A DNA stretch of 64,000 nt from Marinilabilia salmonicolor (GCF_003003035.1 NZ_PVTS01000006.1:234977-298976), one strand, 5' to 3'. Numbered from the stretch's first letter, positions 11,110 through 20,580 are shown. A program made the numbers and translations. Notes: generated by a model not told the origin, from the sequence alone.

Positions 11110-11610
11110 TTATTCCGGGGTGGTATCTGACTCAAAATCACCGGTGATTAAAGGCATTTCATCGGCTTGACTGGCTTCAATCTCCAGCATCTCAATAAGC
11201 AAATCCAAAGCACCCCCTACTCTGACCAGTTCATCGGCAGAAAGTCCTTTCAATTTTTCATCCAAACGCTGCTGCAACAAATCAGGAGTACGCTCCAGCA
11301 AGGCATCGCCCGAAGAGGTTAGAGCGATGTGCATAACCCGTTTATCCCCCGACTTTGGTAACCGGGCAAGAAAACCCTTTTTTTCCAGGCGCCCGATTAT
11401 TCCTGTCACGGTACTGGAGTTCAGATTCAGATGGTCACGAATAGAGCGCTGAGTAGCCTGATAACCGGGAGAGGCTTTTAAAAATTCAAGACATAAAATC
11501 TGGGGAATACTCACCCCGAAATCTTTCTGCACTTTCTTGGATTCCAGATTAATAGAACGAACAATGCGCCTGATTTTTATTAAAATATCTTTGTAATCCA
11601 TCTTACTCAT
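11110..11610 (-). CDS. MarR family transcriptional regulator
   Basis: A 166-residue DNA-binding protein. The winged helix-turn-helix spans about residues 40-105: ATQRSIRDHLNLNSSTVTG (recognition helix region), then GRLEKKGFLARLPKSGDKR, the typical D-x-R wing of MarR proteins. Flanking helices form the dimer interface. It is convergent with the symporter gene and lies 46 bp downstream of the start side of the WalJ-like operon's last gene, which it does not overlap. Its ligand and targets are unknown; autoregulation is common in the family. Confidence 0.9.
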   Translation of the reverse strand: MSKMDYKDILIKIRRIVRSINLESKKVQKDFGVSIPQILCLEFLKASPGYQATQRSIRDHLNLNSSTVTGIIGRLEKKGFLARLPKSGDKRVMHIALTSSGDALLERTPDLLQQRLDEKLKGLSADELVRVGGALDLLIEMLEIEASQADEMPLITGDFESDTTPE

Positions 11611-11655
11611 AAATTGTTTCTTTATTACCTGAACTCTGTCAGCCGAGCTCTAATT

Positions 11656-12435
11656 TTAAACTGTCACTGGTTTCTTTTCCAGTCTAAACACCTCTGCTGC
11701 AGCATATCGGTTGGTCAATCTCACATCAAACCTGTGTGACAAGCTGTTAAAAGCCTCCAATGCCAGTTGCGGAGTATTGTTTTCGGCCGACAAATGCGAT
11801 AAAAAAACAACTTCCAGATCGGCTCCACCGTGTATATCCAAAAGTTCCACTGCCTGTGCATTGGACAAATGTCCCACTTCAGAGGCAACTCTGTTTTTCA
11901 GATGCCAGGGATATACTCCGTTCCACAACATATCCTCGTCATAGTTTGATTCCAGAAACACAGCCTGACAGGAAGAAAAATGCTGAATCACATTGTCGCA
12001 TGGCGACCCAATGTCTGTCATTACTCCCACATTAACCCCGTCATGTTCGATTCTGAAACTACACGGCTCTGCCGCATCATGTTGCTTTAAAAAGGTATGA
12101 ATAATAAAATCTCCTATTTCGATGCGTTCTCCCGGAGTAAAATTCTTAATTAAAGCAGGACGATTGGGACCCCAGCTTTTCTCCAATGATCTGTGAGTAA
12201 TATAGACCGGAACATCCAGTTGCTTACTCAAAACCCGCACACCTTTAAAATGATCGGCATGTTCATGAGAAATTAATATTCCTTTGATCTTTGAAGGATT
12301 CAAAGACCGTTCTTTCATTCGTTCCAACACCTGGCGTCGGCTGATTCCGGCATCCACAAGTATCGCTTCATTTTCATTGCCTATGTAATAACAATTTCCG
12401 TTACTACCCGATGCCAGTGCACATATTTCAATCAT
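11656..12435 (-). CDS. MBL-fold metallohydrolase, WalJ/YycJ-like
   Basis: A 259-residue metallo-beta-lactamase-fold protein. It begins with CALASGSNGNCYYIG, typical of the YycJ/WalJ subgroup, and carries the metal motif H-x-H-x-D-H as SHEHADH, plus SNYDEDML and a late HLSAENN with metal-ligand His. WalJ-type proteins are exonuclease-like hydrolases linked with replication-repair coordination. The gene follows the B3/B4 gene with a 3 bp gap, so the two are probably co-transcribed. Confidence 0.87.
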   Translation of the reverse strand: MIEICALASGSNGNCYYIGNENEAILVDAGISRRQVLERMKERSLNPSKIKGILISHEHADHFKGVRVLSKQLDVPVYITHRSLEKSWGPNRPALIKNFTPGERIEIGDFIIHTFLKQHDAAEPCSFRIEHDGVNVGVMTDIGSPCDNVIQHFSSCQAVFLESNYDEDMLWNGVYPWHLKNRVASEVGHLSNAQAVELLDIHGGADLEVVFLSHLSAENNTPQLALEAFNSLSHRFDVRLTNRYAAAEVFRLEKKPVTV

Positions 12436-12438
12436 CTT

Positions 12439-13107
12439 TTATATCACTTTTATTTCAGGAGAAGCATTGCTGACATACTTACTCAACAATTCCGAAAGCA
12501 TTGCCATAGTCTCCTCCAATCCGTCACCATCCCCGTCAAAAGAGGGAACAATCATAAGTACCCGTTTGGTTTTTTCATCAATCAGAGTCCGGGAAGAATC
12601 ACTTGTAGGGGTTCCAAATGCTCCGTTTGAATCTCTGAAAACCGGTAAATTTTCAATATTTAATTCTCCCCTTCCGATTCCCTGGTAGGGTTCTGCTGGC
12701 TTCCCCTTGCCCAATGTCACATCTCCACTAATTTTACTAAGGTCGTAGCCACAAATGGAAAATCCGGTTTTAACAGAAACCAGATTCAAACAATCCACTA
12801 CATTATTTACCTGATACAAACCCTTGCCTTTACTTACCCTTCGAAGCAATGATTCAGCAGCCGGACGGTATCGATTGGGGTCCTTTCCCAGTTTCTTATA
12901 GGCTTGCTTCAAGGACTTTACAGCCGGCATTTCCCTGATTTTCTCCGCATCCAGTTGAGTGGAAAGTGCTTCAATTTCGCTCTGCATACTTTGCAGTAAA
13001 TCAGCTCCGGGCTCTTCGACCAGCACCTCAGAAACCAGACATCCCAGTTTAAGATCCGGAAAATTTTCAGCGATTTCGGGCTGGAGACTTAATTTAGGAA
13101 ATTCCAT
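12439..13107 (-). CDS. B3/B4 tRNA-binding domain protein
   Basis: A 222-residue stand-alone B3/B4 domain, the module that in the PheRS beta subunit edits Tyr-tRNA(Phe). Recognisable blocks are SLKQAYKKLGKDPNRYRPA, VNNVVDCLNLVSVKTGFSICGYDL and the terminal SRTLIDEKTKRVLMIVPSF. Free-standing B3/4 proteins are widespread but their role is poorly known; editing or tRNA binding is inferred from the fold. It lies just upstream of the WalJ-like gene and is divergent from the HAD gene. Confidence 0.86.
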   Translation of the reverse strand: MEFPKLSLQPEIAENFPDLKLGCLVSEVLVEEPGADLLQSMQSEIEALSTQLDAEKIREMPAVKSLKQAYKKLGKDPNRYRPAAESLLRRVSKGKGLYQVNNVVDCLNLVSVKTGFSICGYDLSKISGDVTLGKGKPAEPYQGIGRGELNIENLPVFRDSNGAFGTPTSDSSRTLIDEKTKRVLMIVPSFDGDGDGLEETMAMLSELLSKYVSNASPEIKVI

Positions 13108-13209
13108 TGTACAAATTGATGTTTTTCTCTTATTCTGCTAAAATACCAAATTTTCATGAATCCGCCTCAAAACTCAACGGGTGGATTTCGGACAGGCAGG
13201 TATTATTGC

Positions 13210-13217
13210 TATTTTTG
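13210..13217 (+). promoter_or_regulatory. Candidate -7 box of the HAD phosphatase gene
   Basis: TATTTTTG matches TAnnTTTG and lies 20 bp before the ATG at 13238, giving a leader of about 14 nt. The -33 region is weak. Confidence 0.4.
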
Positions 13218-13237
13218 CAGACTTAAAGTTATAAGCG

Positions 13238-13915
13238 ATGACAAAGACAATACCTCAAAAAATAAATGCTGTGCTTTTTGATATGGACGGAGTGCTTTAC
13301 GACAGCATGAAACACCATGCCGCCACATGGATTGAAGCATTCAATGCCTACAACATAAATTTCCCATTAGAGGAAGCCTACCTGAATGAAGGAAGCACCG
13401 GAGATTTCACCATAAAAAAGGCCATAAAACAGCTTTGTCACAGGGAGGCCACCCCCGAAGAAATTGAGGGCATTTACGAGGAGAAGACAAGACTCATGCA
13501 TCTGCGTCCAAAAGCAGACAAGATTCCGGGAATGCAGGCACTAATGAAAAAAATCAGGGATGCCGGAAGAAGAATCATTGTGGTTACCGGCAGCAAGCAA
13601 CCAATCTTACTGGAAAGATTACAGGAAGACTTCGGCGTTCATCCTGATGAAGTTGTATCCGGATACGATGTAAAACATGGTAAACCTCATCCCGAGCCCT
13701 ATCTCATGGGACTAAACAAAGCGGGCGTTTCGGCGGATGAAGCCATCGTAATAGAAAACGCACCACTCGGAGTAGAGTCAGCTGTTGCGGCAGGGATCCA
13801 CACCATTGCCATCAATACAGGTCCTCTGGAAAAGCAGGTATTGTTTGATGCCGGTGCGAGTGAGGTTTTTGATAAAGCTAAAGAGGTTGATGAGTTTTTT
13901 GAAAAACTATTGTAA
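13238..13915 (+). CDS. HAD-IA family sugar-phosphate phosphatase / beta-phosphoglucomutase-like
   Basis: A 225-residue cytosolic haloacid dehalogenase-fold enzyme. Motif I is FDMDGVLYDS with nucleophile D15 and acid/base D17; motif II is the Thr/Ser in VVTGSKQ; motif III is the Lys in GKPHPEPY; motif IV is IENAPLGVESAVAAG. The alpha-helical cap between motifs I and II is that of subfamily I. The GKPHPEPY and ENAPLG blocks are typical of beta-phosphoglucomutase and of 2-deoxyglucose-6-phosphatase-like proteins. The exact substrate is unknown. Confidence 0.85.
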   Translation: MTKTIPQKINAVLFDMDGVLYDSMKHHAATWIEAFNAYNINFPLEEAYLNEGSTGDFTIKKAIKQLCHREATPEEIEGIYEEKTRLMHLRPKADKIPGMQALMKKIRDAGRRIIVVTGSKQPILLERLQEDFGVHPDEVVSGYDVKHGKPHPEPYLMGLNKAGVSADEAIVIENAPLGVESAVAAGIHTIAINTGPLEKQVLFDAGASEVFDKAKEVDEFFEKLL

Positions 13916-14112
13916 CCTACCTTATGCATAAGACCGGTACGATGCAAACAGGCTGAAAGCCTGAGAGCAACAGCCCATGGCAACGCCCTGGGTTTTGAGG
14001 TATTCCTCATGCCCCCTCATTATTGGTCGCGACGCGACCAATAATGAGGGGGGAGGTAATTATAATTTCCCTGGGGCGTTGCCCCAGGCTATTGCTTAAA
14101 GACCTTCGGCCT
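13914..14112. repeat. REP-like palindromic repeat, copy 1 (long)
   Basis: This dispersed repeat begins at the HAD gene stop. It includes the small hairpin AGGCTGAAAGCCT, a 20 bp near-perfect stem at 14012-14052 (arms CCCCTCATTATTGGTCGCG around a single A), and an outer pair GGCAACGCC (13979-13987) with GGCGTTGCC (14075-14083). A shorter copy in the same orientation lies at 48678. Such palindromic units in Bacteroidota are often moved by REP-associated (Y1) transposases, but none is in this window. Confidence 0.8.
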
Positions 14113-14352
14113 TAAAAAAAACACAACAACATTATGTATTTCCCTAACAGGAAAAAGCCCAACTTTTGGGAGGACTGAATTATTGACTTCGTCGAACTTC
14201 GTTTCAAAAATTATCTGTTGCGATGTTCAACTACCTTCCAAATTCCGGCGTCCTCCATAAAGTTGATTTGAAAAAAGCTCACTATTCCGGAGGAATAAAT
14301 TGTTTTTGTCCTGTCAACTATCTGAAAGAAATATCTCTACGAATGGGTAGGC
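14113..14352. other. Intergenic region without recognisable gene
   Basis: These 240 bp lie between the repeat and the 3' end of the PfkB gene. There are short open frames on both strands, but none has protein-like composition or a family match I recognise. It contains a TTCGTCGAACTTCG-type short palindromic run, possibly a decayed repeat. Confidence 0.35.
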
Positions 14353-15267
14353 TTATTTTTTGTTCCTCGGTAACGTGGCTGCAAACTCCCTCGAGATATA
14401 ATTATCAAAAGATAAACAAACATTTGTGGAAAACTCAATGGCGTTTTCCACAATATTTTTCCATCGGTCCATATCTCCTTCAGCAGGTTTTTGTCTGTTA
14501 AGGCCATAAGCCAGCCCTGCATTGAAATTATCACCGGCACCAATGGTACTAACAGGCTTTATCGTCCTGGCAGCAACATGAAAATATTGTTCACCAACCA
14601 GCCCATATACCCCATCCCTGTTGGCAGTAATAAGTCCCATTGCATCAAATTCCCGAATTTTTTGTAACACCTTATCTGTATCCAATCCGGGATAGATATT
14701 TTCAAAATCTTCATCACTTCCCCTTACCAAATGAGCCAACGAAAAGTTCTCTTCAATGAGGGGACGGTAAACATCTATATTGCTCAGATGATTTTTCCTG
14801 AAATTGGGATCATAAATAAGAAAAGCTCCCTGTTTACGTGCCTTTTGGAGCAATGGCACCACCTGCTTACGAAGTACAGGGTTCACGGCAAAGAAAGAAC
14901 CAAACAGAAGAATGTCTCCCGGCAGGAAATCTGGTCCGGAAATCTGAAACCTTTCATCGGGAAAATCTTTATAAACCTGGTAGGACGCATTGTTGTCCTC
15001 ATCCAGAAAAGCAAGAGCAACGGGTGTCTTACCTGTAGAAAACCTGTGAAGCCATGAAGTTCCGACACCGTTTTCCCGAAGAAATTCCACAATCTGGTCA
15101 CCAACCTCCTCCAGGCCTATTTCACTAATCAAAGCCACCTCTTCCCCTGCCCGGGCAAGAGATACAAGGGCATTAAAGGCAGAACCGCCGGGGCGTGAAG
15201 CCACCGGCCGGTTATCCTTAAAAATAATATCGAGGACCGTTTCACCCAGCCCGAAAATCCGTCCCAT
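14353..15267 (-). CDS. PfkB-family carbohydrate kinase (fructokinase-like)
   Basis: A 304-residue cytosolic ribokinase-fold kinase. The start at 15267 (MGRIFGLGETVLD) is chosen because the family begins with this beta-strand; a 39-residue upstream extension lies in the preceding gene. N-terminal substrate-site motif RPGGSAFNALVSLARAG and the C-terminal signature IGAGDNFNAGLAYG, with catalytic Asp, are intact. The sugar is not fixed by sequence. It is the last gene of a four-gene operon, 10 bp after the isochorismatase-like gene. Confidence 0.88.
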   Translation of the reverse strand: MGRIFGLGETVLDIIFKDNRPVASRPGGSAFNALVSLARAGEEVALISEIGLEEVGDQIVEFLRENGVGTSWLHRFSTGKTPVALAFLDEDNNASYQVYKDFPDERFQISGPDFLPGDILLFGSFFAVNPVLRKQVVPLLQKARKQGAFLIYDPNFRKNHLSNIDVYRPLIEENFSLAHLVRGSDEDFENIYPGLDTDKVLQKIREFDAMGLITANRDGVYGLVGEQYFHVAARTIKPVSTIGAGDNFNAGLAYGLNRQKPAEGDMDRWKNIVENAIEFSTNVCLSFDNYISREFAATLPRNKK

Positions 15268-15277
15268 ACAGCAACCA

Positions 15278-15820
15278 TTACTTAACAAGTTTCGAAATGG
15301 CTTTAAACTCATCCGTACCTGAAACACGGCACATCTCAAATAACAGTGACTCGTAACTGGTAATGATGATTCCATCCTGAACAAGTCTGGCCATAGCTAT
15401 CCTTTTGTTCTCAGGATTTCTGGACCCTACACAATCTTCCACTACTACAGGATGGAAACCACGTTCCTTCAAATCGAGGGCTGTTTGCAACAGACAAATA
15501 TGTGCCTCGATACCGGCAAGAACCACGGTACGTTTAGACGACAACTCGACCTTCTCCATAATTGCGGGATCATCACAGCAGCTAAAGGCAGTTTTTTCAC
15601 TATGTGGATATTCGTCCACCAAAGCAGCGAGTGAAGGAATGGTTTCACCAAGGCCTTTTTTATACTGTTCGGTTACCATCACAGGAACTTGTAAAAGTTT
15701 AAGTCCCTCAACCAAAATCTTCATGTTTGCAGCCAGTTGCTCATGTTCATAAATATGAGGAAACAAGCGTTCCTGAACATCCACAACCATGGCAAGTGTA
15801 TTGTCTCTGATAATTCTCAT
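15278..15820 (-). CDS. Isochorismatase-family cysteine hydrolase
   Basis: A 180-residue hydrolase of the nicotinamidase/isochorismatase superfamily. The catalytic Asp lies in VVDVQERLF, the Lys in SEKTAFSCCD, and the nucleophilic Cys in GIEAHICLLQTALDL. The pattern is closest to YcaC-like hydrolases of unknown substrate. Its start overlaps the stop of the phosphohexomutase gene by 4 bp, so it is translationally coupled in the operon. Confidence 0.86.
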   Translation of the reverse strand: MRIIRDNTLAMVVDVQERLFPHIYEHEQLAANMKILVEGLKLLQVPVMVTEQYKKGLGETIPSLAALVDEYPHSEKTAFSCCDDPAIMEKVELSSKRTVVLAGIEAHICLLQTALDLKERGFHPVVVEDCVGSRNPENKRIAMARLVQDGIIITSYESLLFEMCRVSGTDEFKAISKLVK

Positions 15821-17358
15821 ACTCCAAATCTTTTAAATGCCGATAAATCAAGATTGTCAAAACGTCCGAAAAATTCAAATAATTCTTCAGCGATTTTTTG
15901 TACCCCACCCGGTTCGTTAGATTCAATATTCAACGGAAGAACCGGATCATGCAACGACAAACGCAGCAAGAACCAGCCATCCTGACCGTTACCGGAACAT
16001 TTCACCCGTACACCTTCGTAATTTTCGGGCAACAAATCCCAGTTGCTTTTATTTCCGGCCATAATGCCAACTTCAGCAATAATATCCGAACCGGTTTGAA
16101 TAAAATCAGCAGAATTAATTCTCAATCGAATTTCACAGCTGTCAACCGGCTCTGGAAGACCTTCAATAAGGTCGGTCAAGCGATTGCCTTCGGCCCTCTT
16201 CTTTGCAAGGGTTACAATCATCCGGGTGGCAAGATAGGCTCCGTCATCCAAAAAGAAATTTTCCCTGAAAGCAGCATGACCGGAAGTCTCAATGGCGAGA
16301 CAGGATTCCTGGCCGATTCCGTTCAAACGAACCGCTTCATTGATAACATTCTTATACCCCCGTTGATAGCGATGATGCTTGCCACCCAACTTCTCCTGAA
16401 TAAACCATGACAACCCATCTGAAGTGATTGAGTCGGTAACAATGGTACTTCCGGGCTTCTTCTGTAACACCATCGCTGAAGCCAGTGCAATCAGGGAATT
16501 TTTATTAATGGGGCGTCCGGTGTAATCAACCAGTGCAGCACGATCCACATCCATATCAAAGATAATTCCCAGGTCAGCTTCAGACTCCTTTACCTTGTTG
16601 ATAAGAGAATTCATGGCATTGGTGTCTTCAGGATTGGGGAAATGGTTGGGGAATCTTCCATCAGCCTCTAAAAACTGGGAGGCGGAAATATCTGCACCCA
16701 ACTGCTCCAATACATCAGTAGCAAAAAAACCACCGGATCCGTTACCTGCATCCACCGCAATCTTCAATCCCTCAAGAGGAGTCTCATAGTGATCGGGATG
16801 ATTAACTCCCTGGCGGATAACATCTGCCAGGTGCTGTGCATAAACAGCCATAAAATCATACTCTCCTACTGTTCCCTTCCTGCTTCCTTTTTTTAGGTGA
16901 CCATCTGCAAGGGTCAGAATTTCTGAAATATCAGCCTTATCCAGGCCGCCTGTGGAGGTAAACAGTTTCAATCCGTTTTTATGAGCAGCCGAGTGACTGC
17001 CTGTCACCATAACCGCTGCATCCACTGGTTTCTCCCCAATTTGAGTGGACATAAACATAGCTGGCGTGGAGGCAAGTCCAACATTGACCACATCTGCTCC
17101 ACCCTCACTAATTCCTTTGATAAGTGCCTGCAGCAGTTCAGGACCCGATAATCTCGGATCGCGTCCCACAGAAATTCGCAATTTGTTTTTTCCTGAAAAA
17201 TAGGTTTGCAACCAGACAACAAAAGCTCTGCCGAGCCTTTCGGCAATTTCGGGGGTAAAATTTACTTCATCTCCCCTTACTCTGTCCAGAGCGACCCCCA
17301 GAATATCAGAGCCGTTGTGTAATTTCTTCCAGTCAGTTTGTGGCATGGTCAGATTCAT
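15817..17358 (-). CDS. Phosphomannomutase/phosphoglucomutase (alpha-D-phosphohexomutase)
   Basis: A 513-residue four-domain phosphohexomutase, which moves phosphate between C1 and C6 of hexose phosphates. The active-site phosphoserine loop is VTGSHSAAHKNG (family TASHNP), the metal loop is DMDVDRA (family DGDxDR), the sugar loop is ETSGHAAFRENFFLDDG, and the C-terminal phosphate loop is SGNGQDGW. The altered metal loop and GSHS are unusual but keep Ser, Asp and Arg. It follows the SIS gene by 3 bp and overlaps the next gene by 4 bp. Confidence 0.88.
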   Translation of the reverse strand: MNLTMPQTDWKKLHNGSDILGVALDRVRGDEVNFTPEIAERLGRAFVVWLQTYFSGKNKLRISVGRDPRLSGPELLQALIKGISEGGADVVNVGLASTPAMFMSTQIGEKPVDAAVMVTGSHSAAHKNGLKLFTSTGGLDKADISEILTLADGHLKKGSRKGTVGEYDFMAVYAQHLADVIRQGVNHPDHYETPLEGLKIAVDAGNGSGGFFATDVLEQLGADISASQFLEADGRFPNHFPNPEDTNAMNSLINKVKESEADLGIIFDMDVDRAALVDYTGRPINKNSLIALASAMVLQKKPGSTIVTDSITSDGLSWFIQEKLGGKHHRYQRGYKNVINEAVRLNGIGQESCLAIETSGHAAFRENFFLDDGAYLATRMIVTLAKKRAEGNRLTDLIEGLPEPVDSCEIRLRINSADFIQTGSDIIAEVGIMAGNKSNWDLLPENYEGVRVKCSGNGQDGWFLLRLSLHDPVLPLNIESNEPGGVQKIAEELFEFFGRFDNLDLSAFKRFGV

Positions 17359-17361
17359 AGT

Positions 17362-17979
17362 TTATTTTTTTTCGAGATTGGCAGCCTGACGGGATTTATC
17401 GCCCAGATAGCCGCCATGATGTCTTAATGCATAATCATGATTATTGAACCCGATTTTTTTCATCAGCAACACCACCAAAACATCACCAATTACGGTCATT
17501 GTAGTAGTGGAAGTTGTTGGTGTGTGGCCCAAAGCACAAACTTCGGGAGGATTTCCCGTAAAGAGACAAGCCGAAGCAGCTTCTGCCAGCAGGGAATTTT
17601 CGTTCCCGGTAATTACGATAAACGGGATATCGGGTCTGAGCCCTTTAGCCAGGTCAATCAACTCAATAATTTCCCGTGTCTTGCCCGAATTGGAAATAAG
17701 GAGCATTATATCATTGTCCTGTAAAACCCCCAGGTCGCCGTGCTGGGCCTCACTGGGATGTAAAAAAACGGCGGGAGTACCGGTACTGCTAAAGGTTGTG
17801 GCCATATTGTTGGCAATTTGACCAGCCTTACCCATTCCGCTGGTAATCAGTTTACCCTTACGATTGTGGACAAACTCAAAAAGCAGGCCAACAGCCTTTT
17901 CAAAACCTTCTGTAACAGGGATTTGTGCTACTGCACGGGATTCAGCTTCCAATAAAGCCCGGATTTCTTTTTCTATCAT
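17362..17979 (-). CDS. SIS-domain sugar-phosphate isomerase (KdsD/GutQ-like, no CBS domains)
   Basis: A 205-residue SIS protein related to the N-terminal domain of D-arabinose-5-phosphate isomerase: TSGMGKAGQIANNMATTFSS, then FLHPSEAQHGDLG with the catalytic-type His, and ISNSGKTREI in the phosphate-binding loop. The CBS pair of full-length KdsD is absent, as in short single-domain isomerases. It is the first gene of the operon with a phosphohexomutase, a hydrolase and a sugar kinase, so it probably acts on a ketose phosphate in a dedicated pathway, not necessarily in Kdo synthesis. Confidence 0.83.
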   Translation of the reverse strand: MIEKEIRALLEAESRAVAQIPVTEGFEKAVGLLFEFVHNRKGKLITSGMGKAGQIANNMATTFSSTGTPAVFLHPSEAQHGDLGVLQDNDIMLLISNSGKTREIIELIDLAKGLRPDIPFIVITGNENSLLAEAASACLFTGNPPEVCALGHTPTTSTTTMTVIGDVLVVLLMKKIGFNNHDYALRHHGGYLGDKSRQAANLEKK

Positions 17980-18071
17980 TATTTTTCTCTAAAAATGGTT
18001 CCTTTTATCCTTAAAAATAATTATGATATCAGATGCAAATTAATAAAAATATCATTGGTGTCCGGTTAAAA

Positions 18072-18106
18072 AAATGAGATTGCTTCACTACGTTCGCAAT
18101 GACGCG
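18072..18106. repeat. Short dispersed-repeat fragment
   Basis: The stretch GATTGCTTCACTACGTTCGC is a self-complementary-looking phrase of a type commonly scattered between genes in many bacteria. It lies between the SIS operon and selD. Only one copy is in the window, so the call rests on general resemblance. Confidence 0.3.
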
Positions 18107-18168
18107 AATTTACACGATTATGGGGGTTGGTAAGGGCTGATTAATTTTCTCTTCCGGAAAAACTATGC

Positions 18169-19218
18169 TTACTCCAGATAGATCCTTTTCCTTGTTTTTG
18201 GAAGTACTTCTCCAATCACTTTTGTTTGGGGATGTTTTCCGGTAGCTTTCAAATCAGCCAACACGGCATCCAGTTTTTCCGGAGGTACGCACATCAGCAG
18301 TCCGCCGGATGTTTGAGCATCCGCAGCAAGCATTTTCAAGTGCGGTTCCACCAGTTTATTTACATGCAACGAGGATTGCACAAAATCCAGATTTCTAAAG
18401 GACGCCCCGGGCAAACAGCCATCATTGGCCAGTTCGGCAGCCTGATCAATTATGGGTAAATCCCGGCTTCGAATGGCCAGGCTCACCTCACTTGCCTCAG
18501 CCATTTTGAGTGCATGACCGAGCAGTCCGAAACCGGTAACATCAGTGGCACAGGTGAGTGCGTGTTTGGTCATCACCTCAGCCCCCCACTTATTCAGCAG
18601 CTTCATTTGGTCAAGTCCTTTACGATATGCATCCTCACGTACCATCTTTAATCGCTGGGCAGCAACCAGCACTCCAATCCCCAGTGGCTTGGTAAGTACC
18701 AGCAGGTCTCCGGGTTTTGCTGATGCATTGGTAATTAATTTATCCGGATGCACCGTACCCACCACGGCCAATCCGTATTTGGGCGGATGATCTTCAATGG
18801 TATGACCTCCCATTACCAGGGCTCCGGCTTCCTGAATCTTACTGTGGCCTCCCTGCAATATTTGCTCAAAGGCACTCAATGGCATTTTGGCTGACGAAAA
18901 CATAAACAGATTAAGAGCCAGCAAGGGAGTCCCGCCCATTGCATAAACATCACTCAGCGCATTGGCAGCAGCAATCTCACCAAATTCAAACGGATCGGAA
19001 CAAACCGGAGGGAAAAAATCAGTGGTAAAGATAAGTGCCGTTTCATCGTTAAGCCGATAAACCCCAGCATCATCGTGGGTATCAATATCCACCATAATAT
19101 TGGGATGCTGCATCTGCGGAAGCTTTGATAGAATTCCGGCAAGTTCTCCGGGTGGTAATTTTGCTGAACAACCACCATATTCCACTGTCTCTAACAAATC
19201 AATTATTTGCTCACTCAT
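18169..19218 (-). CDS. selD: Selenide, water dikinase (selenophosphate synthase)
   Basis: A 349-residue ATP-dependent enzyme making selenophosphate, the selenium donor for selenouridine and selenocysteine. The active-site loop is YGGCSAK with C17 (Cys, not selenocysteine) and K20. The ATP-site Asp-rich segment includes VDIDTHDDAGVYRL, and the later GGHTIEDHPPKYGLAV is typical of the PurM/SelD fold. It is the last gene of the selenium operon and overlaps the DUF3343 gene by 4 bp. Confidence 0.95.
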   Translation of the reverse strand: MSEQIIDLLETVEYGGCSAKLPPGELAGILSKLPQMQHPNIMVDIDTHDDAGVYRLNDETALIFTTDFFPPVCSDPFEFGEIAAANALSDVYAMGGTPLLALNLFMFSSAKMPLSAFEQILQGGHSKIQEAGALVMGGHTIEDHPPKYGLAVVGTVHPDKLITNASAKPGDLLVLTKPLGIGVLVAAQRLKMVREDAYRKGLDQMKLLNKWGAEVMTKHALTCATDVTGFGLLGHALKMAEASEVSLAIRSRDLPIIDQAAELANDGCLPGASFRNLDFVQSSLHVNKLVEPHLKMLAADAQTSGGLLMCVPPEKLDAVLADLKATGKHPQTKVIGEVLPKTRKRIYLE

Positions 19219-19442
19219 TGTTTGCCTCTCTTATGTAGTTCAAAAGTAATATTCTCTTTGCTCAAAGCCTCTCTGCAGGCATTCAAATTACTGTCTGCAA
19301 CAACCAGGCACATTCCGCACTCGGAAGAGACCTCTTCCGGAACAGGAATAACCCTTGTGGCAATTCCTAACGCTTTACAGATTCGATCAGCACGCATCAC
19401 TTTGTGCACATTCGGGAAGAGCAACAGCGGTTCTTCAGACAT
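19215..19442 (-). CDS. DUF3343 protein (small selenium-operon partner)
   Basis: A 75-residue protein of the DUF3343 family, which often accompanies selenium or sulfur transfer genes. It has a ferredoxin-like small fold with C-x-x-C-like spacing replaced by [10 protein letters not shown] (two cysteines, CGMC). The ATG at 19442 overlaps the stop of the upstream aminotransferase gene; an ATG at 19454 is also possible. I infer a role in selenium handling or redox delivery to SelD. Biochemical function is unknown. Confidence 0.75.
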   Translation of the reverse strand: MSEEPLLLFPNVHKVMRADRICKALGIATRVIPVPEEVSSECGMCLVVADSNLNACREALSKENITFELHKRGKQ

Positions 19443-20580
19443 AATTCCTATCATTTAGTATTATTTTCAACGCTTCACCCAGATTTTGCAAATCCCCTTT
19501 TGTATGATAAAAGGAGGGAGCAAATCGTGCAGAACCTTTTGGGAAAGTATCCAGAAAACGGTGTGCCATGGGTGCGCAATGCAATCCGGATCGGATCTCT
19601 ATCTCAAATCGTTCATACAAACGATTGGCAATGGTAGATGGGGTAAGATTTTCATGAACCAGCGAAAAGACATTTCCCCTGTTTACCGAATGCTCAGCTG
19701 TCAGCACCCTGACTCCTGAAATCTGCTGTACTCCCTGAACCAGAGCATTGATATCGTAGGAATCCCATTCCGGTTTCGGTCGGTTTTTAAGGGCAGCCAG
19801 AAGACCTGCAATACCAACCGCATTGTGTGTTCCGGCTTCAAACTTATCAGGAGCAAACAAAGGCATCTCAACACTCTCCGACCGACTCCCCGTTCCACCT
19901 AAAATCAGAGGAGAAAGCAATTCCGGATAACGCACATAAAAGCCCCCGGTTCCTGTTGGCCCCAGCAACCCTTTATGTCCGGTAAATGCTATAAAATCCA
20001 CGTCCCACCTGTCACCTTCAAACGAAACACTGCCCAACGACTGGGTGGTATCAACCAAAAAAGGAATATTACCTATATACTCCCGAATCTTTTCTATCGG
20101 CTGAATAACTCCGTTCACATTACTTTCGTGATTGACAATTACCAGACGCGTTCGATCGCTGATTATTCCGGGAATTTGCTCAGGGATAATTGTTCCGTCT
20201 TCTTCGGCCGGAATCACTTTCCAGTGTACATTACAGGTTTCTTTAAGACGCTCAAGCGGACGCATCACGGCATTGTGTTCCAATGGTGATATCAACACCT
20301 CGCAATCGTGCAAATCAAGACCAAAAAGAACCGTATTGATGCCATGCGTTGCATTTTGCGTAAAAGCAATATTCCCGGCCTCTCCAACACCCATTACCTT
20401 TGCCAGTTCATCTCTGCACTCCTCAATCATTGACGAAGTCTTGTAAACCCTTGGGTAGGCAGCACGACCATAGGTTCCGGCAGTATTCCGGATAAAATCG
20501 GACAGTGCCCCGGCAACTTCCGGAGGTTTTGGCCAACCGGTACTTGCATTGTCGAAATAAGTGTTGGTGAATTGAGGCAT
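19435..20580 (-). CDS. Class V aminotransferase, cysteine desulfurase / selenocysteine lyase-like
   Basis: A 381-residue PLP enzyme of the NifS/Csd type: [14 protein letters not shown] at the start, [14 protein letters not shown] block near residue 80, the PLP-binding Lys in [15 protein letters not shown], and a Cys in [11 protein letters not shown] near the C-terminus that matches the mobile catalytic Cys. The ATG at 20580 is used; a TTG six codons upstream is less likely. Placed between yedF and selD, it probably supplies selenide or a persulfide for SelD. Confidence 0.86.
   Translation of the reverse strand: MPQFTNTYFDNASTGWPKPPEVAGALSDFIRNTAGTYGRAAYPRVYKTSSMIEECRDELAKVMGVGEAGNIAFTQNATHGINTVLFGLDLHDCEVLISPLEHNAVMRPLERLKETCNVHWKVIPAEEDGTIIPEQIPGIISDRTRLVIVNHESNVNGVIQPIEKIREYIGNIPFLVDTTQSLGSVSFEGDRWDVDFIAFTGHKGLLGPTGTGGFYVRYPELLSPLILGGTGSRSESVEMPLFAPDKFEAGTHNAVGIAGLLAALKNRPKPEWDSYDINALVQGVQQISGVRVLTAEHSVNRGNVFSLVHENLTPSTIANRLYERFEIEIRSGLHCAPMAHRFLDTFPKGSARFAPSFYHTKGDLQNLGEALKIILNDRNYV

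Noticed and set aside
19163..19180. Selenocysteine (in-frame TGA) at the active site of SelD
   Set aside because: The codon at the active position encodes Cys17 (GGCSAK); no in-frame TGA is present.
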